This document shows positions 17,428 through 25,949 of a DNA stretch of 64,000 nucleotides, piece by piece. Positions within the stretch are counted from its first letter, which is position 1. Every line of letters starts with the position of its first letter. The position numbers and the translations under genes are program-made. This stretch comes from Micromonospora mirobrigensis (GTDB lineage: Bacteria > Actinomycetota > Actinomycetes > Mycobacteriales > Micromonosporaceae). The DNA lies in the NCBI RefSeq assembly GCF_900091555.1, contig NZ_FMCX01000004.1, positions 496,001 to 560,000 on the forward strand, written 5' to 3'. The notes beneath the pieces were generated by a model, which did no database searches, had not been told where the DNA came from, and saw nothing but the letters and a program-made list of their open reading frames with translations.

Positions 17428-19587
17428 TCAGCTGGTGAGTTCCGTCGGCGCCGGTGCGAAGTCGATGCGCGGCTTGCCCTGCATCGCCGCCGCCAGGCTC
17501 TGGTAGACCGGCGGGTTGATGCCGTCGCGCTGGTTGTGCCCCATCTTGACGGTGGTCTGCGGCCAGTCCGGGTCGGTCAGGATGCCGGCCACGGCGTACT
17601 GCCTGGTCATGGCGACCATGGAGGCGTAGTTGTCGCCGTCGGTGGTGCCGGTCTTGCCGGCGACCGGGGCGTCCACGGCGGCCTTCACCTGCGGGGCCGT
17701 ACGGCTGGTGCCGCACCTGCTGGTGGCGGAGTCGTCACCGACCGGGCAGCGGGCGACGTCGATGGCGGCGCGCGCCACTCCGGTGCTCACCCGCTTCTCG
17801 CAGCGCGGGGCGGCGACGTCGAGGGTCCCGCCGTCCGCGCCACGGATCTCCTGCACGGGAGTCGGCACACAGTAGGTGCCGTCCGCCGCCAGCGTCGCGT
17901 ACGCGTTGGCGAGCTCCAGCGGAGTGGTGGCGGAGACGCCCAGGGTGAACGCCCCCCAGTCGTGGGCGGCCTGCGGGTCGTCGGCCCACCCGGCCTCCCG
18001 GTCGACCCGGAACCCGATGCCGAGCCGCTTGGCCACGTCGACCACGTTCTCCGCACCGACCTGCTGCTGCAACGGCACGAAGTAGGTGTTGGTCGACCGG
18101 GCGAACGCGCTCCACATGGTCAGCACACCGCCGGCCTTCCTGTCCGAGTTGGTGGGGCAGTAGAGATTGGTCCCGGGACACGCGGTGGGGCTGGCGCGGT
18201 CGATGACGTACTCCGACCGGAACCGTTGCGGTGCGTCAATGGTGTGGCTGAGCGGGATGCCCTTCTCCAGGGCGGCGACCACGGTGAAGATCTTGAACGT
18301 CGAGCCGGCCTGGTAGCCGGTGATGCCGTCGCCGCCGGTGAGCAACGGGTTCATCGTGTCGGGGTAGGTGCCCCTGGCTCCCTTCACCCGCTGCTTCGGG
18401 TCACTGTGCGGCCCGTTGGTCGGGTTGCCCGGGCCGTCGGGCCGGAAGACGCGGTTCACGGCGAGTGCCCGGACCCGGCCGGTGCCCGGTTCGACCGCGG
18501 CGACCATGGCGGCTTCCTTGGCGGTCACCGGCTTGGCCTTGCGGACGGCCCGGTCGGCGCCGTCCTGCGCCTGCGGGTCGAGGGTGGTGACGATGGTGTA
18601 GCCGCCGCTCTTGAGCCGCCGCTCCCGGTCGTAGGTGGTGGGACCGAAGGTCTCCTGCGCCATCCACCAGCGGTAGAAGTAGTCGCAGAAGAAGCCCCAG
18701 CCCTTCTTGTTGGTGGCGACGCAGCCGTTGGGGGTGCGCTTGTCCCTGACCACCAGCCTGGTGGCCTTGGCCGCGTCGGCCTGCCGCTGGTCGATCGCGC
18801 CGGTGGTGACCATGTTCTGCAGCACGTAGTCGCGCCGGTCGAGGGCGAGGGTGCGCCCGCTGCGGGTGGTGGGGTCGTTCTGGCTGGGCGCCTTGACCAT
18901 GCCGGCCAGCATCGCGGCCTCCTCCAGCTTGAGCTTGCTGGGCGGCTTGCCGAAGTAGACCTGGCTGGCGGCGTAGATGCCGTACGCGCCGTTGCCGAAC
19001 GAGGCGATGTTCAGGTAGCGCTCCAGGATCTCGTCCTTGGAGAGCTCCTTGTCGATCTGGAGGGCGTAGCGCATCTCGCGCAGCTTGCGGGCGCTGGTGT
19101 CCTCGGTGGCCGCGACCACGTCGGCCGGGTGGGTCGCCGAGTACGCGATGGCCAGCCGCACGTACTGCATGGTCAGCGTCGAGGCGCCCTGCCGGCCGGA
19201 GCTGCCGGCCTGGTTGTTGACGAACGCCCGGGCCACGCCGTTGAGGTCGACGCCGTTGTGCCGGTAGAAGTCGTGGTCCTCGGCGGCGACGATCGCCTGC
19301 CGCATGACCGGGGCGACGTCGGCCAGCTTCACGTCGCGCCGGTTCTCGTCGTACATCGTCGCCAGCGGGGTCCTGCCGTCGGAGGCGAGCAGGTAGCTGA
19401 TCTGCGGCGCGCGGGCCACCGCCAGCTCCTCGGGCAGCGCCCCGAACGTCTCCGCGCCGACCTTCGCGGCCAGACCGGAGACCGCCACCGCGGGGAAGGT
19501 CGACGCGGCGACCACCACACCGGCCAGCAGGCCGCAGATCAGCAGCGATGCGGCGTTGGTGAAGCCGTTGCGGGCACGTTTCGACAT
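17428..19587 (-). CDS. Bifunctional class A penicillin-binding protein
   Basis: A 719-residue membrane-anchored peptidoglycan synthase. A single membrane segment lies near residues 12-38. The GT51 glycosyltransferase domain has AAEDHDFYRHNGVDLNG with the catalytic Glu, then GASTLTMQYVR and ERYLNIASFGNGAYGI. The transpeptidase domain has STFK (SxxK), STN and KTGTTDGDNY. The ATG at 19587 is preferred because GAGGTGA sits just upstream; a GTG at 19596 is also open. It follows the class A beta-lactamase gene on the same strand, separated by 153 bp with a large inverted repeat. The C-terminal tail is short, without PASTA domains. Confidence 0.93.
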   Translation of the reverse strand: MSKRARNGFTNAASLLICGLLAGVVVAASTFPAVAVSGLAAKVGAETFGALPEELAVARAPQISYLLASDGRTPLATMYDENRRDVKLADVAPVMRQAIVAAEDHDFYRHNGVDLNGVARAFVNNQAGSSGRQGASTLTMQYVRLAIAYSATHPADVVAATEDTSARKLREMRYALQIDKELSKDEILERYLNIASFGNGAYGIYAASQVYFGKPPSKLKLEEAAMLAGMVKAPSQNDPTTRSGRTLALDRRDYVLQNMVTTGAIDQRQADAAKATRLVVRDKRTPNGCVATNKKGWGFFCDYFYRWWMAQETFGPTTYDRERRLKSGGYTIVTTLDPQAQDGADRAVRKAKPVTAKEAAMVAAVEPGTGRVRALAVNRVFRPDGPGNPTNGPHSDPKQRVKGARGTYPDTMNPLLTGGDGITGYQAGSTFKIFTVVAALEKGIPLSHTIDAPQRFRSEYVIDRASPTACPGTNLYCPTNSDRKAGGVLTMWSAFARSTNTYFVPLQQQVGAENVVDVAKRLGIGFRVDREAGWADDPQAAHDWGAFTLGVSATTPLELANAYATLAADGTYCVPTPVQEIRGADGGTLDVAAPRCEKRVSTGVARAAIDVARCPVGDDSATSRCGTSRTAPQVKAAVDAPVAGKTGTTDGDNYASMVAMTRQYAVAGILTDPDWPQTTVKMGHNQRDGINPPVYQSLAAAMQGKPRIDFAPAPTELTS

Positions 19588-19611
19588 CCAGGTCACCTCG
19601 ATCCGTTGGGT

Positions 19612-19678
19612 GCGGGGCGGCAGCGGCCCACCGACCGGGGCCGCATGCCGGCCGGGTCCTGCATCGCTGCCGCCCCGC
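19612..19678. repeat. 14-bp inverted repeat between beta-lactamase and PBP genes
   Basis: Perfect 14-bp arms at 19612-19625 and 19665-19678 enclose a 39-nt loop. It lies after the beta-lactamase stop and 25 bp before the PBP start. It could be a terminator or an mRNA structure that sets the PBP level. Confidence 0.45.
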
Positions 19679-19740
19679 GGTGTCCGACACGCCCCGCGTC
19701 CGTGCGGACGCTCGGCGACCAGTGGTTACGGGTCACCCCG

Positions 19741-20646
19741 TCACCAGCCGGCCAGCACCACCTTCGTCGCCTCGGCGATGAGGACGTTGTCGTAGTCGGC
19801 GTCCTTCTCGTCGCGGCTGGACAGCACGGCGAGGACGATCGGCGCCCGGTCCGGGGGCCAGATCACCGCGATGTCGTTGCGGGTGCCGTAGCCGCCGGAA
19901 CCGGTCTTGTCCCCGACCACCCACCCGTCGGGAACGCCGGCGCGGATCAGCTCACCGCCGGTGGTGTTGCCCCGCAGCCAACCGTTGAGGACCGCACGGT
20001 CCGCGGGTTCGAGGGCGTTGCCGACGGCGTACGCCCGCAGGGACCCGGCCATGGCCCGCGGGGTGCTGGTGTCCCGACGGTCGCCGGGCCTGGCCTCGTT
20101 GAGCGCGGTCTCCCAGCGCGCCGGGTCGGTGACCTTGTCCCCGATCTCGCGCAGCTCCTTCTCGAACTTCTGCGGTCCGCCGAGCCGGCGCAACATCAGG
20201 TTGCCGGCGGTGTTGTCGCTGTAGCGCACGGCCGCGTCGGCGATCGCGCGCAGCGTCATGCCGTCGTCGACGTGCTGCTCGGTGATCGGCGAGTAGGTCA
20301 CGAGGTCGTCCGCCGAGTACCGCACCACCCGGTCCAGTTCGGCGTCCGTGGTCTCGTCGAGGACCTCGGCGGCGGCCAGCGCCTTGAAGGTCGAGGCGTA
20401 CGCGAACCGCTCATCGGCCCGGTACCGCACCGTCCGGCCGGTGCCGGTGTCGATCGCGTAGACCCCCAGCCGGGCGTCGAACTTCTCCTCCAGCTGCCGG
20501 AACTCGTTGTCCCGATCGGGTGCCGACGACGCGGGGGCCGCCACCGCGTTGTCCCGCGTCGGCTGTTCGGTTGCCTCGGCGGGACTACAGGCGGCCAGGG
20601 ACACCACTGCCGCCGCGGCCACCAGGCGGTAAGCCGGAAGAACCAT
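19741..20646 (-). CDS. Class A beta-lactamase, lipoprotein
   Basis: A 301-residue enzyme that hydrolyses beta-lactams outside the membrane. A short signal ends in lipobox SLAAC (Cys20). All class A motifs are present: STFK (85-88), SDN (143-145), ETALN (Glu179 and Asn183, equivalent to Glu166/Asn170) and KTG (247-249) in DKTGSGGYG. Length is normal. The ATG at 20646 follows AAGGAG by six bases. It is the first gene of a pair with the penicillin-binding protein. No blaR/blaI-type regulator is adjacent. The spectrum cannot be read from the sequence. Confidence 0.95.
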   Translation of the reverse strand: MVLPAYRLVAAAAVVSLAACSPAEATEQPTRDNAVAAPASSAPDRDNEFRQLEEKFDARLGVYAIDTGTGRTVRYRADERFAYASTFKALAAAEVLDETTDAELDRVVRYSADDLVTYSPITEQHVDDGMTLRAIADAAVRYSDNTAGNLMLRRLGGPQKFEKELREIGDKVTDPARWETALNEARPGDRRDTSTPRAMAGSLRAYAVGNALEPADRAVLNGWLRGNTTGGELIRAGVPDGWVVGDKTGSGGYGTRNDIAVIWPPDRAPIVLAVLSSRDEKDADYDNVLIAEATKVVLAGW

Positions 20647-20937
20647 GATCGCTCCTTGTCGGTACGTGGTTCGGCGCCGGACAGCGCCGGTCGGACAGGA
20701 TTCGACCCTGACAGGCATCCGGAATGCGGTCGAAGACGGAACCGGCGGTGTTCATGCCGATCTGGCATCGCCGGCGCCGACGGTGGGGCCCGACCAGCCA
20801 GGATCAGGCCGACGGTCCCGCGACGTCGACGTCCGAGGGCGGGGTTCCCGGGCGGCCGGCCGCGACAGCGCCGGGACGACCGGCTGGGGGCCGGCCGGCG
20901 CGGACCGCTCCCGGCCCCGCCGGCCGCCCCGGGCCGG

Positions 20938-22116
20938 TCAGGAGGTGGGCCCGGCGAAGGGACCGCCGGCGCCGAAGATCTGCTTCGCGAAGCGTTCGGC
21001 GATGCGCCGGTGGCTGGCGGTGTCCGGGTGGAGCTGGTCGGGCAGCGGCAGCTCGGCGAAGTCGGCCTCGCCGTAGAGGTCGAGACCGTCCAGGTGGTGC
21101 AGGTTCGGGTCGGCGGCCGCCCGTTGCGCGGTGATCCGCGCCAGCTCGTCGCGGATGACGCCGAGGGTGAGTTTCCCGGCCGCCCGTTCGGCCGGGTCGC
21201 CGGTGGCCCGGAACCGCACCTGTCCGGTGGCGAGGGCGGAGAGGTCGAACGTGCCGGGCCCGGGGGTGTCCTCGTGGATGGGGCAGTAGATCGGGGAGAC
21301 GACCAGCAGCGCAGTGTCCGGATGGCCCTCGCGGATGGTGTCGAGGAAGCCGTGTACGGCCGGGGTGAAGGCGCGCAGCCGCATCACGTCGGTGTTGACC
21401 AGGTTGATGCCGATCTTCACGCTGATCAGGTCGGCCGGGGTGTCCCGCATGGTGCGGGCGGTGAACGGGTCGAGCAGCGCGCTGCCGCCGAAGCCGAGAT
21501 TGACCAGGTCGACCCCGCCTAGGGACGCGGCGACGACCGGCCAGGTGGCGGTGGGGCTGGTGGCGTTGGAGCCCTGACTGATGGAGCTGCCGTGGTGCAG
21601 CCACACCCGGCGCCCCCGGTCGGGCATGGGCGCGACGGGAGCGTCGGTGCGCAGGGCGACCAGTTCGGTGGTCTCGTGGTGCGGCAGCCAGATCTCGACG
21701 TCCTTCACCCGGTCGGGCAGGCCGGTGAAGCGGACGGTGCCGGGTGGACCGGACCGGCGCTCGGTGGTCCCGCTGGTCATGTCGATGGTCACCGTGTCGC
21801 CGCCGGTGACGCTGGCCTGGCCGGCCAGCCGGCCGTCGACGAGCAGGTCGTACACGCCGTCCGGGCGGGACGGCAGGCCGATGTAGGTCCATCGGGTGGG
21901 CAGCGTGTCCAACTCGACCGCGGTGGCGCGGGTCCGCAGGGCCAGCCGTACGCCGGCGGGCTGGGCCTCCACCATGGCGATCTGGCCGTCGGTGTTCTGG
22001 GCGCGCGCCCAGGCCGGCAGCCGGTGCGTCAGCACACCGCGCGCGGTGTGCTCGACGTCGAGCGCGCCGCGCAGGAGGTCGGTGGTGATCGGAGTGGTGA
22101 TCCAGGTGGAGGTCAT
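20938..22116 (-). CDS. SGNH/GDSL-type hydrolase
   Basis: A 392-residue protein without a signal peptide. The N-terminal 165 residues form a beta-rich accessory domain. The C-terminal SGNH domain has HHGSSISQGS (nucleophile Ser), NLGFGGSALLD (block II Gly), KIGINLVNTD (block III Asn) and DQLHPD (block V Asp-x-x-His). It probably removes acyl groups from a carbohydrate or small ester. Many similar two-domain proteins act as sugar esterases. It stands alone on the minus strand between the beta-lactamase gene and the S33 peptidase gene, 167 bp downstream of the latter. Confidence 0.8.
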   Translation of the reverse strand: MTSTWITTPITTDLLRGALDVEHTARGVLTHRLPAWARAQNTDGQIAMVEAQPAGVRLALRTRATAVELDTLPTRWTYIGLPSRPDGVYDLLVDGRLAGQASVTGGDTVTIDMTSGTTERRSGPPGTVRFTGLPDRVKDVEIWLPHHETTELVALRTDAPVAPMPDRGRRVWLHHGSSISQGSNATSPTATWPVVAASLGGVDLVNLGFGGSALLDPFTARTMRDTPADLISVKIGINLVNTDVMRLRAFTPAVHGFLDTIREGHPDTALLVVSPIYCPIHEDTPGPGTFDLSALATGQVRFRATGDPAERAAGKLTLGVIRDELARITAQRAAADPNLHHLDGLDLYGEADFAELPLPDQLHPDTASHRRIAERFAKQIFGAGGPFAGPTS

Positions 22117-22283
22117 GCTCTCAATCCATCGATGGGAGTGCGGGAACGGCGGGTGGGTGCCTCACCGCCGGTGGTGTTGGCAGCGTCGAGCCGGTGAAGT
22201 GCGGTAATGGCACGGCTACCCTGCCAGTGTCCGGCTGCCACCGGCCGCGACCGGCGACTTCACGTCGATCGCCGGTGGTCCGG

Positions 22284-23909
22284 TCAGAGGCGACAGCGTC
22301 GATCCTCCGCGGGGACCTTCAGGTCGATGAGGTATTCGGCGAAGACGGCGTTGACGCAGGGGTTGATCCCCTCCTGCGCCACGGTGTGCCGTGCGCCCTC
22401 GACGGTGAGCACCGTACCGCCGATCTCGTCGGCGAGCACCTTGCCGGCGGCGTACGGGGTGGCCGGGTCGCCGGTGACGGAGATGATCAGGGTGTCGGGC
22501 AGGTCCTTGACGTCCTGGGCGTAGGGGATGCCGAGGCTGGGCTCGCCGGGCCAGGATTCGCACGCGTCCCGGGTGACCCCGTCGACGTTCCTGCCGGTGG
22601 CGACGTACGGGCTGGTCCTGGCGATGTCGGCGCGCAGCCGGGCTTCCTGCCCGGGTGTGCGGCGTACCTCGTCGTTGCAGTTGACGGCGAGGTTGGCCTC
22701 GAGGAAGTTGGTCCACCCGCCGGAGGCGTCCCGACCGCCGAACACGTCGCCGACCTTGAGGATCTGCGCTCCGTCGCCCTGCTTGAGCTGGGTGAGGCCC
22801 TTGATCAGCTTGGGCCAGGCCTCGGGGTAGTAGAGGCCGGCGGTGACGCCGCCGGTGGCCTGGTTGAAGTTGAGCGTGCGCCCCGGCCCGGCGGGAACGG
22901 GCTTGTCGATCAGGGGCTGGACCAGCTTCTGGAAGGCATCTGTGGCCCGGGCCGGGTCGGTGCCCAGTGGGCAGTCCCTGCTGGTGGCGCAGAAGGCGGC
23001 CAGCTTCTCGAAGTTCTGCTGGAAGCCGGCCTGCTGGGTGAGCCGCCGCTGCGGGTTCTCCAGGGTGGGGTCCGTCACTCCGTCCAGCACCATCGCCCGT
23101 ACGTTCCTGCCGAACATCTCGGCGTAGACCGCGCCGAGTCGGGTGCCGTAGCTCTGCCCGGCGAACGTGAGCTTCTCGTCATCCAACGCCGAGCGCAGGA
23201 CGTCCATGTCCCGGGCGACGTTGCGGGTGCCGACCGCGGACAGGATCTCCGTCCCGCCCGAGCCCTTCGCGCAGCGCTCCGCCAGGCGCCGGGGGTCCTC
23301 CGCGGTCCACTGCCCCGAGGACGCCAGCAGGGTGGTCTGGTCCTCGCCACGGTCGCGTTCGGCGTCGGTGAAGCAGCCGATCGCCGGCGTCGACGACCCC
23401 ACTCCGCGCGGGTCGAACCCGACCACGTCGAACCGTCGCAGCAGCGGGCTCTTCGCCTGCGCGGCGGCGAAGGTCGTCGCCTGGGTCATGCCGGAACCCC
23501 CGGGGCCGCCCGGGTTGAGCACCAGCGACCCGATGCGCTGCCCGGGATCCCCCTGGGCGGGGAGGCGGAGCACCGCGACCTGGATGGTCCTGCCCTTCGG
23601 ATCCTGGTAGTCCAGCGGCACCGTCAGCCGCGCGCACTCGAAGGGCTCGACGTACTGCTTCTTCTCCCCCGGCGTGGTGCCGTAACCCGCACACGAGCCG
23701 AACGACAGCTTCTGCCCGTAGTAGACCGCCAGTGCGGCATCCGACGGCCGGGGCCCGGATTCCGCCGAGGTCGGGGCGTCGGTGCAGGCAGCCGACAACG
23801 TGAGCACCGCCGTCGCGCCGAGCGCTGCGCCGAGGCGAGCGGCGGCGCGTCGGGGAGCGGGTGGGGCGGCGGACCGGTCCACGGGCGGACCGGAGTCGAA
23901 CAGGGCCAT
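22284..23909 (-). CDS. Exported S33-family tripeptidyl aminopeptidase-like lipoprotein
   Basis: A 541-residue alpha/beta hydrolase of the Streptomyces SlpD/SlpE/tripeptidyl aminopeptidase group. The signal carries a lipobox (LSAAC, Cys about 43). The core has the oxyanion segment NPGGPGGSG, a DVVGFDPRGVG strand, the nucleophile elbow GQSYGT, the acid in VTGDPATPY and the His in EGARHTVAQ. A C-terminal TAP-C domain (residues about 430-540) completes it. The ATG at 23909 follows GGAGG. It acts outside the cell, taking short peptides from protein N-termini. The 42-bp repeat (copy B) lies 49 bp upstream. Confidence 0.9.
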   Translation of the reverse strand: MALFDSGPPVDRSAAPPAPRRAAARLGAALGATAVLTLSAACTDAPTSAESGPRPSDAALAVYYGQKLSFGSCAGYGTTPGEKKQYVEPFECARLTVPLDYQDPKGRTIQVAVLRLPAQGDPGQRIGSLVLNPGGPGGSGMTQATTFAAAQAKSPLLRRFDVVGFDPRGVGSSTPAIGCFTDAERDRGEDQTTLLASSGQWTAEDPRRLAERCAKGSGGTEILSAVGTRNVARDMDVLRSALDDEKLTFAGQSYGTRLGAVYAEMFGRNVRAMVLDGVTDPTLENPQRRLTQQAGFQQNFEKLAAFCATSRDCPLGTDPARATDAFQKLVQPLIDKPVPAGPGRTLNFNQATGGVTAGLYYPEAWPKLIKGLTQLKQGDGAQILKVGDVFGGRDASGGWTNFLEANLAVNCNDEVRRTPGQEARLRADIARTSPYVATGRNVDGVTRDACESWPGEPSLGIPYAQDVKDLPDTLIISVTGDPATPYAAGKVLADEIGGTVLTVEGARHTVAQEGINPCVNAVFAEYLIDLKVPAEDRRCRL

Positions 23910-23957
23910 CGGAGCCTCCGGGATCGATTCGTTCCCAACGTCTGCGTCCTCGACGAC

Positions 23958-23999
23958 ACACCCGGCCGCAACGGCACACTCAACCCCGCCGGGGTGTGA
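23958..23999 (-). repeat. 42-bp promoter-region repeat, copy B
   Basis: On the minus strand: TCACAC, ten variable bases, TTGAGTGTGCCG, TTG centre, CGGCC, GGGTGT. The 26-bp part from TTGAG onward matches copy A at 24 positions. It points at the S33 peptidase gene. Confidence 0.6.
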
Positions 24000-24103
24000 C
24001 GTGGCCGATAAGACGTCCGTCGTCCGGCGCGGGCGGTGGCGCCGATGCGCCCCGTGCCGTCGACGGTAGGCCGGTGAGGTCGGCCACACCGCGTCGTACG
24101 CGC

Positions 24104-24136
24104 TTGAGTGTGCCGCTGCGGCACACCCGCTAATTG
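24104..24136 (+). promoter_or_regulatory. Element C: related dyad and candidate promoter of the DUF3159 gene
   Basis: TTGAGTGTGCCGCTGCGGC repeats the core of copies A and B, here extended to a perfect dyad GTGTGCCGC-T-GCGGCACAC (24108-24126). TAATTG at 24131 resembles a -10 box and lies four bases before the ATG, so the gene may be leaderless. The TTGAGT to TAATTG spacing is 21 bp, longer than usual, so the TTGAGT may not be the true -35. Confidence 0.5.
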
Positions 24137-24140
24137 TCCG

Positions 24141-24830
24141 ATGCGGAGCGACACCAGATCGGACGCGGCGCCCGGACGGCGCCCCAGTTCCACCCATCCC
24201 GACGACACCGGCAAGCCCACTGTCCTAGACCAGATGGGCGGAGTCGCCGGGTTCGTGTACTCCACCGTTCCGGTGGTCGTCTTCGTGACGGCGAACGCGT
24301 TCCTGCCACTGCCGGGCGCGGTCGGGGTAGCGGTCGCGACCGGGCTGACGTTGTTCGTCGTCCGGCTGCTGCGCGGCGAGCGTCCCGTCGCCGCGGTCGG
24401 CAGCCTCCTCGGCGTGGCGGCGGCCGCCGGGATCGTCGCCTGGACCGGTTCCGCCCGGGACTTCTTCGTGATCGGGATCTGGGCGTCGCTGGCCGGGTTC
24501 GTCGTCACGTTCGGGTCGGTGCTGGCGCGTCGACCGCTGACCGGTGTCATCTGGAACGCCCTGCACGGCGGGAAGCACCGGTGGCGCTCCGACCGATCCG
24601 TACGTCTGGCACACGATGTCGCGACCCTCGCTGCGGCATCGGTGTTCGGTTCCCGGTTCGCGGTCCAGCAGTGGCTCTACCTGACCGACAGCACCGGTGG
24701 GCTGGGCGTCGCCCGGGTCGTCATGGGCACGCCGCTGACCGTGCTGGCCGCGCTGGTCGTCGTGTGGAGCTTCCGGCGCAGCACCAGACGCCTCATCGCC
24801 ACCGGACGAACTGGAGAGGCATCAGAATGA
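24141..24830 (+). CDS. DUF3159-family membrane protein
   Basis: A 229-residue integral membrane protein with a polar N-terminus of about 35 residues and five to six membrane segments. The pattern GVAVATGLTLFVVRLLRGE, ARDFFVIGIWASLAGFVVT and FAVQQWLYLTDSTGGLGVAR is characteristic of actinobacterial DUF3159 proteins. Function is unknown; some members sit near lipid or cell-envelope genes. The ATG at 24141 has no ribosome site and a TAATTG box immediately upstream. It diverges from the S33 peptidase gene, and both promoters carry the same repeated core. Its stop overlaps the next start (ATGA). Confidence 0.8.
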   Translation: MRSDTRSDAAPGRRPSSTHPDDTGKPTVLDQMGGVAGFVYSTVPVVVFVTANAFLPLPGAVGVAVATGLTLFVVRLLRGERPVAAVGSLLGVAAAAGIVAWTGSARDFFVIGIWASLAGFVVTFGSVLARRPLTGVIWNALHGGKHRWRSDRSVRLAHDVATLAAASVFGSRFAVQQWLYLTDSTGGLGVARVVMGTPLTVLAALVVVWSFRRSTRRLIATGRTGEASE

Positions 24831-25150
24831 TGCTCTACGAAGGTGCGCTTCAGGTGGTTCCCGTCCTGCTGATCGCGCTGTTCATCGAGACCCGCGGTGT
24901 CGACCGGCAGGGCAGCCGCGCGATGCGCCGCTGGGCGCACGTGCAGGACCGGGTCTACGCCGCGCTCGGCCTCGTCGCGTTCATGGTGTCGCTCTTCGTC
25001 GTGGCCGGCATCGTCCCCGCCGGACGCCCGCCGGCGGCGATCATCATCGCCACCCTCAGCGGCTGCATGGGCATGTTGTACGTCCGGATCCTGCAACGCT
25101 TCGCCCGCGACGGCGACCAGCGGCACGACCAGGTGTCGGGCGACCGCTGA
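24827..25150 (+). CDS. Small membrane protein
   Basis: A 107-residue protein with three predicted membrane segments: VVPVLLIALFIE near the N-terminus, VYAALGLVAFMVSLFVVAGI, and AAIIIATLSGCMGMLYVRIL. The C-terminus is charged. GGAGAGG precedes the ATG at 24827, which overlaps the previous stop; a second ATG follows at once. Cotranscription with the DUF3159 gene suggests that the two membrane proteins work together. I do not recognise the family. Confidence 0.7.
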   Translation: MMLYEGALQVVPVLLIALFIETRGVDRQGSRAMRRWAHVQDRVYAALGLVAFMVSLFVVAGIVPAGRPPAAIIIATLSGCMGMLYVRILQRFARDGDQRHDQVSGDR

Positions 25151-25204
25151 GCTGCGCCGCGTCGACGGCTGGCCTGTCGACGAGCAGCCGCCCGACCACG
25201 ACGG

Positions 25205-25945
25205 TCAGTCGTGCGGGTCGGACAACAGGCGGTTGGTGCGCCGCAGGACGTCCAACTGCGCGGGGTTGTAGAGCTCGGCCAGGGCCTTGCCGACGGCCTG
25301 CCGGACGTACTGCGCGCTGTACCGGGTGCCGGCGTTCGTGATCCTCGCCCCCGGGTTCTCCGCGGTCAGGGTACGGACGTAGGGGGCCAGGTCCCGGGCC
25401 ACGGCCGCGCGGGTCTGCTCGTCGGCGTCCGCGGGCAGCGTGTTGAACCGTTCGGCGACCGGGTCGGTGACGGGCTTGCGCAGCATGTCCGCCCAGGCCC
25501 GCATGGTGTCGGCGCCGAGCACCCGGGTCAGCACGACGATGAACGACCGGTCGGCCTGCGGCATCGTCGACACGACACCCGGTGCGACGACGCCGGAGGG
25601 CAGTTCCGCCGGTGTCGGCTGCCGCAGGATGACGCCGAGTTCGAGGCGGGCCCGTTGGAGCCGTTCGATGGTCGCCGCGAGCTCGGCGTCGAGGGTGCGC
25701 AGGGCCGCCACCGGCTGGTCGTCGGTGTCCTGCATGGTCGCGATCTGCGACAGCGAGAACCCCAACTCCGTCAGGCGCCTGATGCGCAGGATCCGGACGA
25801 GGTGCGCCACCCCGTACTGCTTGTAGCCGTTGGGACGCCGGTGTGGTTCGGCCAGCAGGCCGATGTCGTGGTAGTGGCGTACCGCGCGCAGCGTGGTGCC
25901 GGCGAGTTGGGCGATCTCCCGGGTGCTCCAGCCCGTGCCGCGCAC
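25205..25945 (-). CDS. MerR-family regulator
   Basis: A 246-residue regulator. The N-terminal winged helix-turn-helix reads STREIAQLAGTTLRAVRHYH, then GLLAEPHRRPNGYKQYG and LTELGFSLSQIATMQD. A short coiled coil (LDAELAATIERLQRARLEL) follows. The C-terminal 130 residues are an effector region without metal-binding cysteines, so a small organic ligand is likelier than a metal. The GTG at 25945 lies four bases after the FAD-oxidoreductase stop, so the two are cotranscribed. It could control that operon together with the divergent TetR. Confidence 0.85.
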   Translation of the reverse strand: MRGTGWSTREIAQLAGTTLRAVRHYHDIGLLAEPHRRPNGYKQYGVAHLVRILRIRRLTELGFSLSQIATMQDTDDQPVAALRTLDAELAATIERLQRARLELGVILRQPTPAELPSGVVAPGVVSTMPQADRSFIVVLTRVLGADTMRAWADMLRKPVTDPVAERFNTLPADADEQTRAAVARDLAPYVRTLTAENPGARITNAGTRYSAQYVRQAVGKALAELYNPAQLDVLRRTNRLLSDPHD

Positions 25946-25949
25946 GACC

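Noticed and set aside
17536-21522. A 1328-codon open frame on the plus strand
   Set aside because: It lies antisense to the PBP, beta-lactamase and SGNH genes. Its product is Gly/Arg/Val/His-rich with no domain, as expected for a reverse-frame shadow in very GC-rich DNA.
22194-23999. A 601-codon plus-strand frame ending in the 42-bp repeat
   Set aside because: It is antisense to the S33 peptidase. Its C-terminus resembles that of the plus-strand frame ending at 14468 only because both end in the same repeated DNA element.
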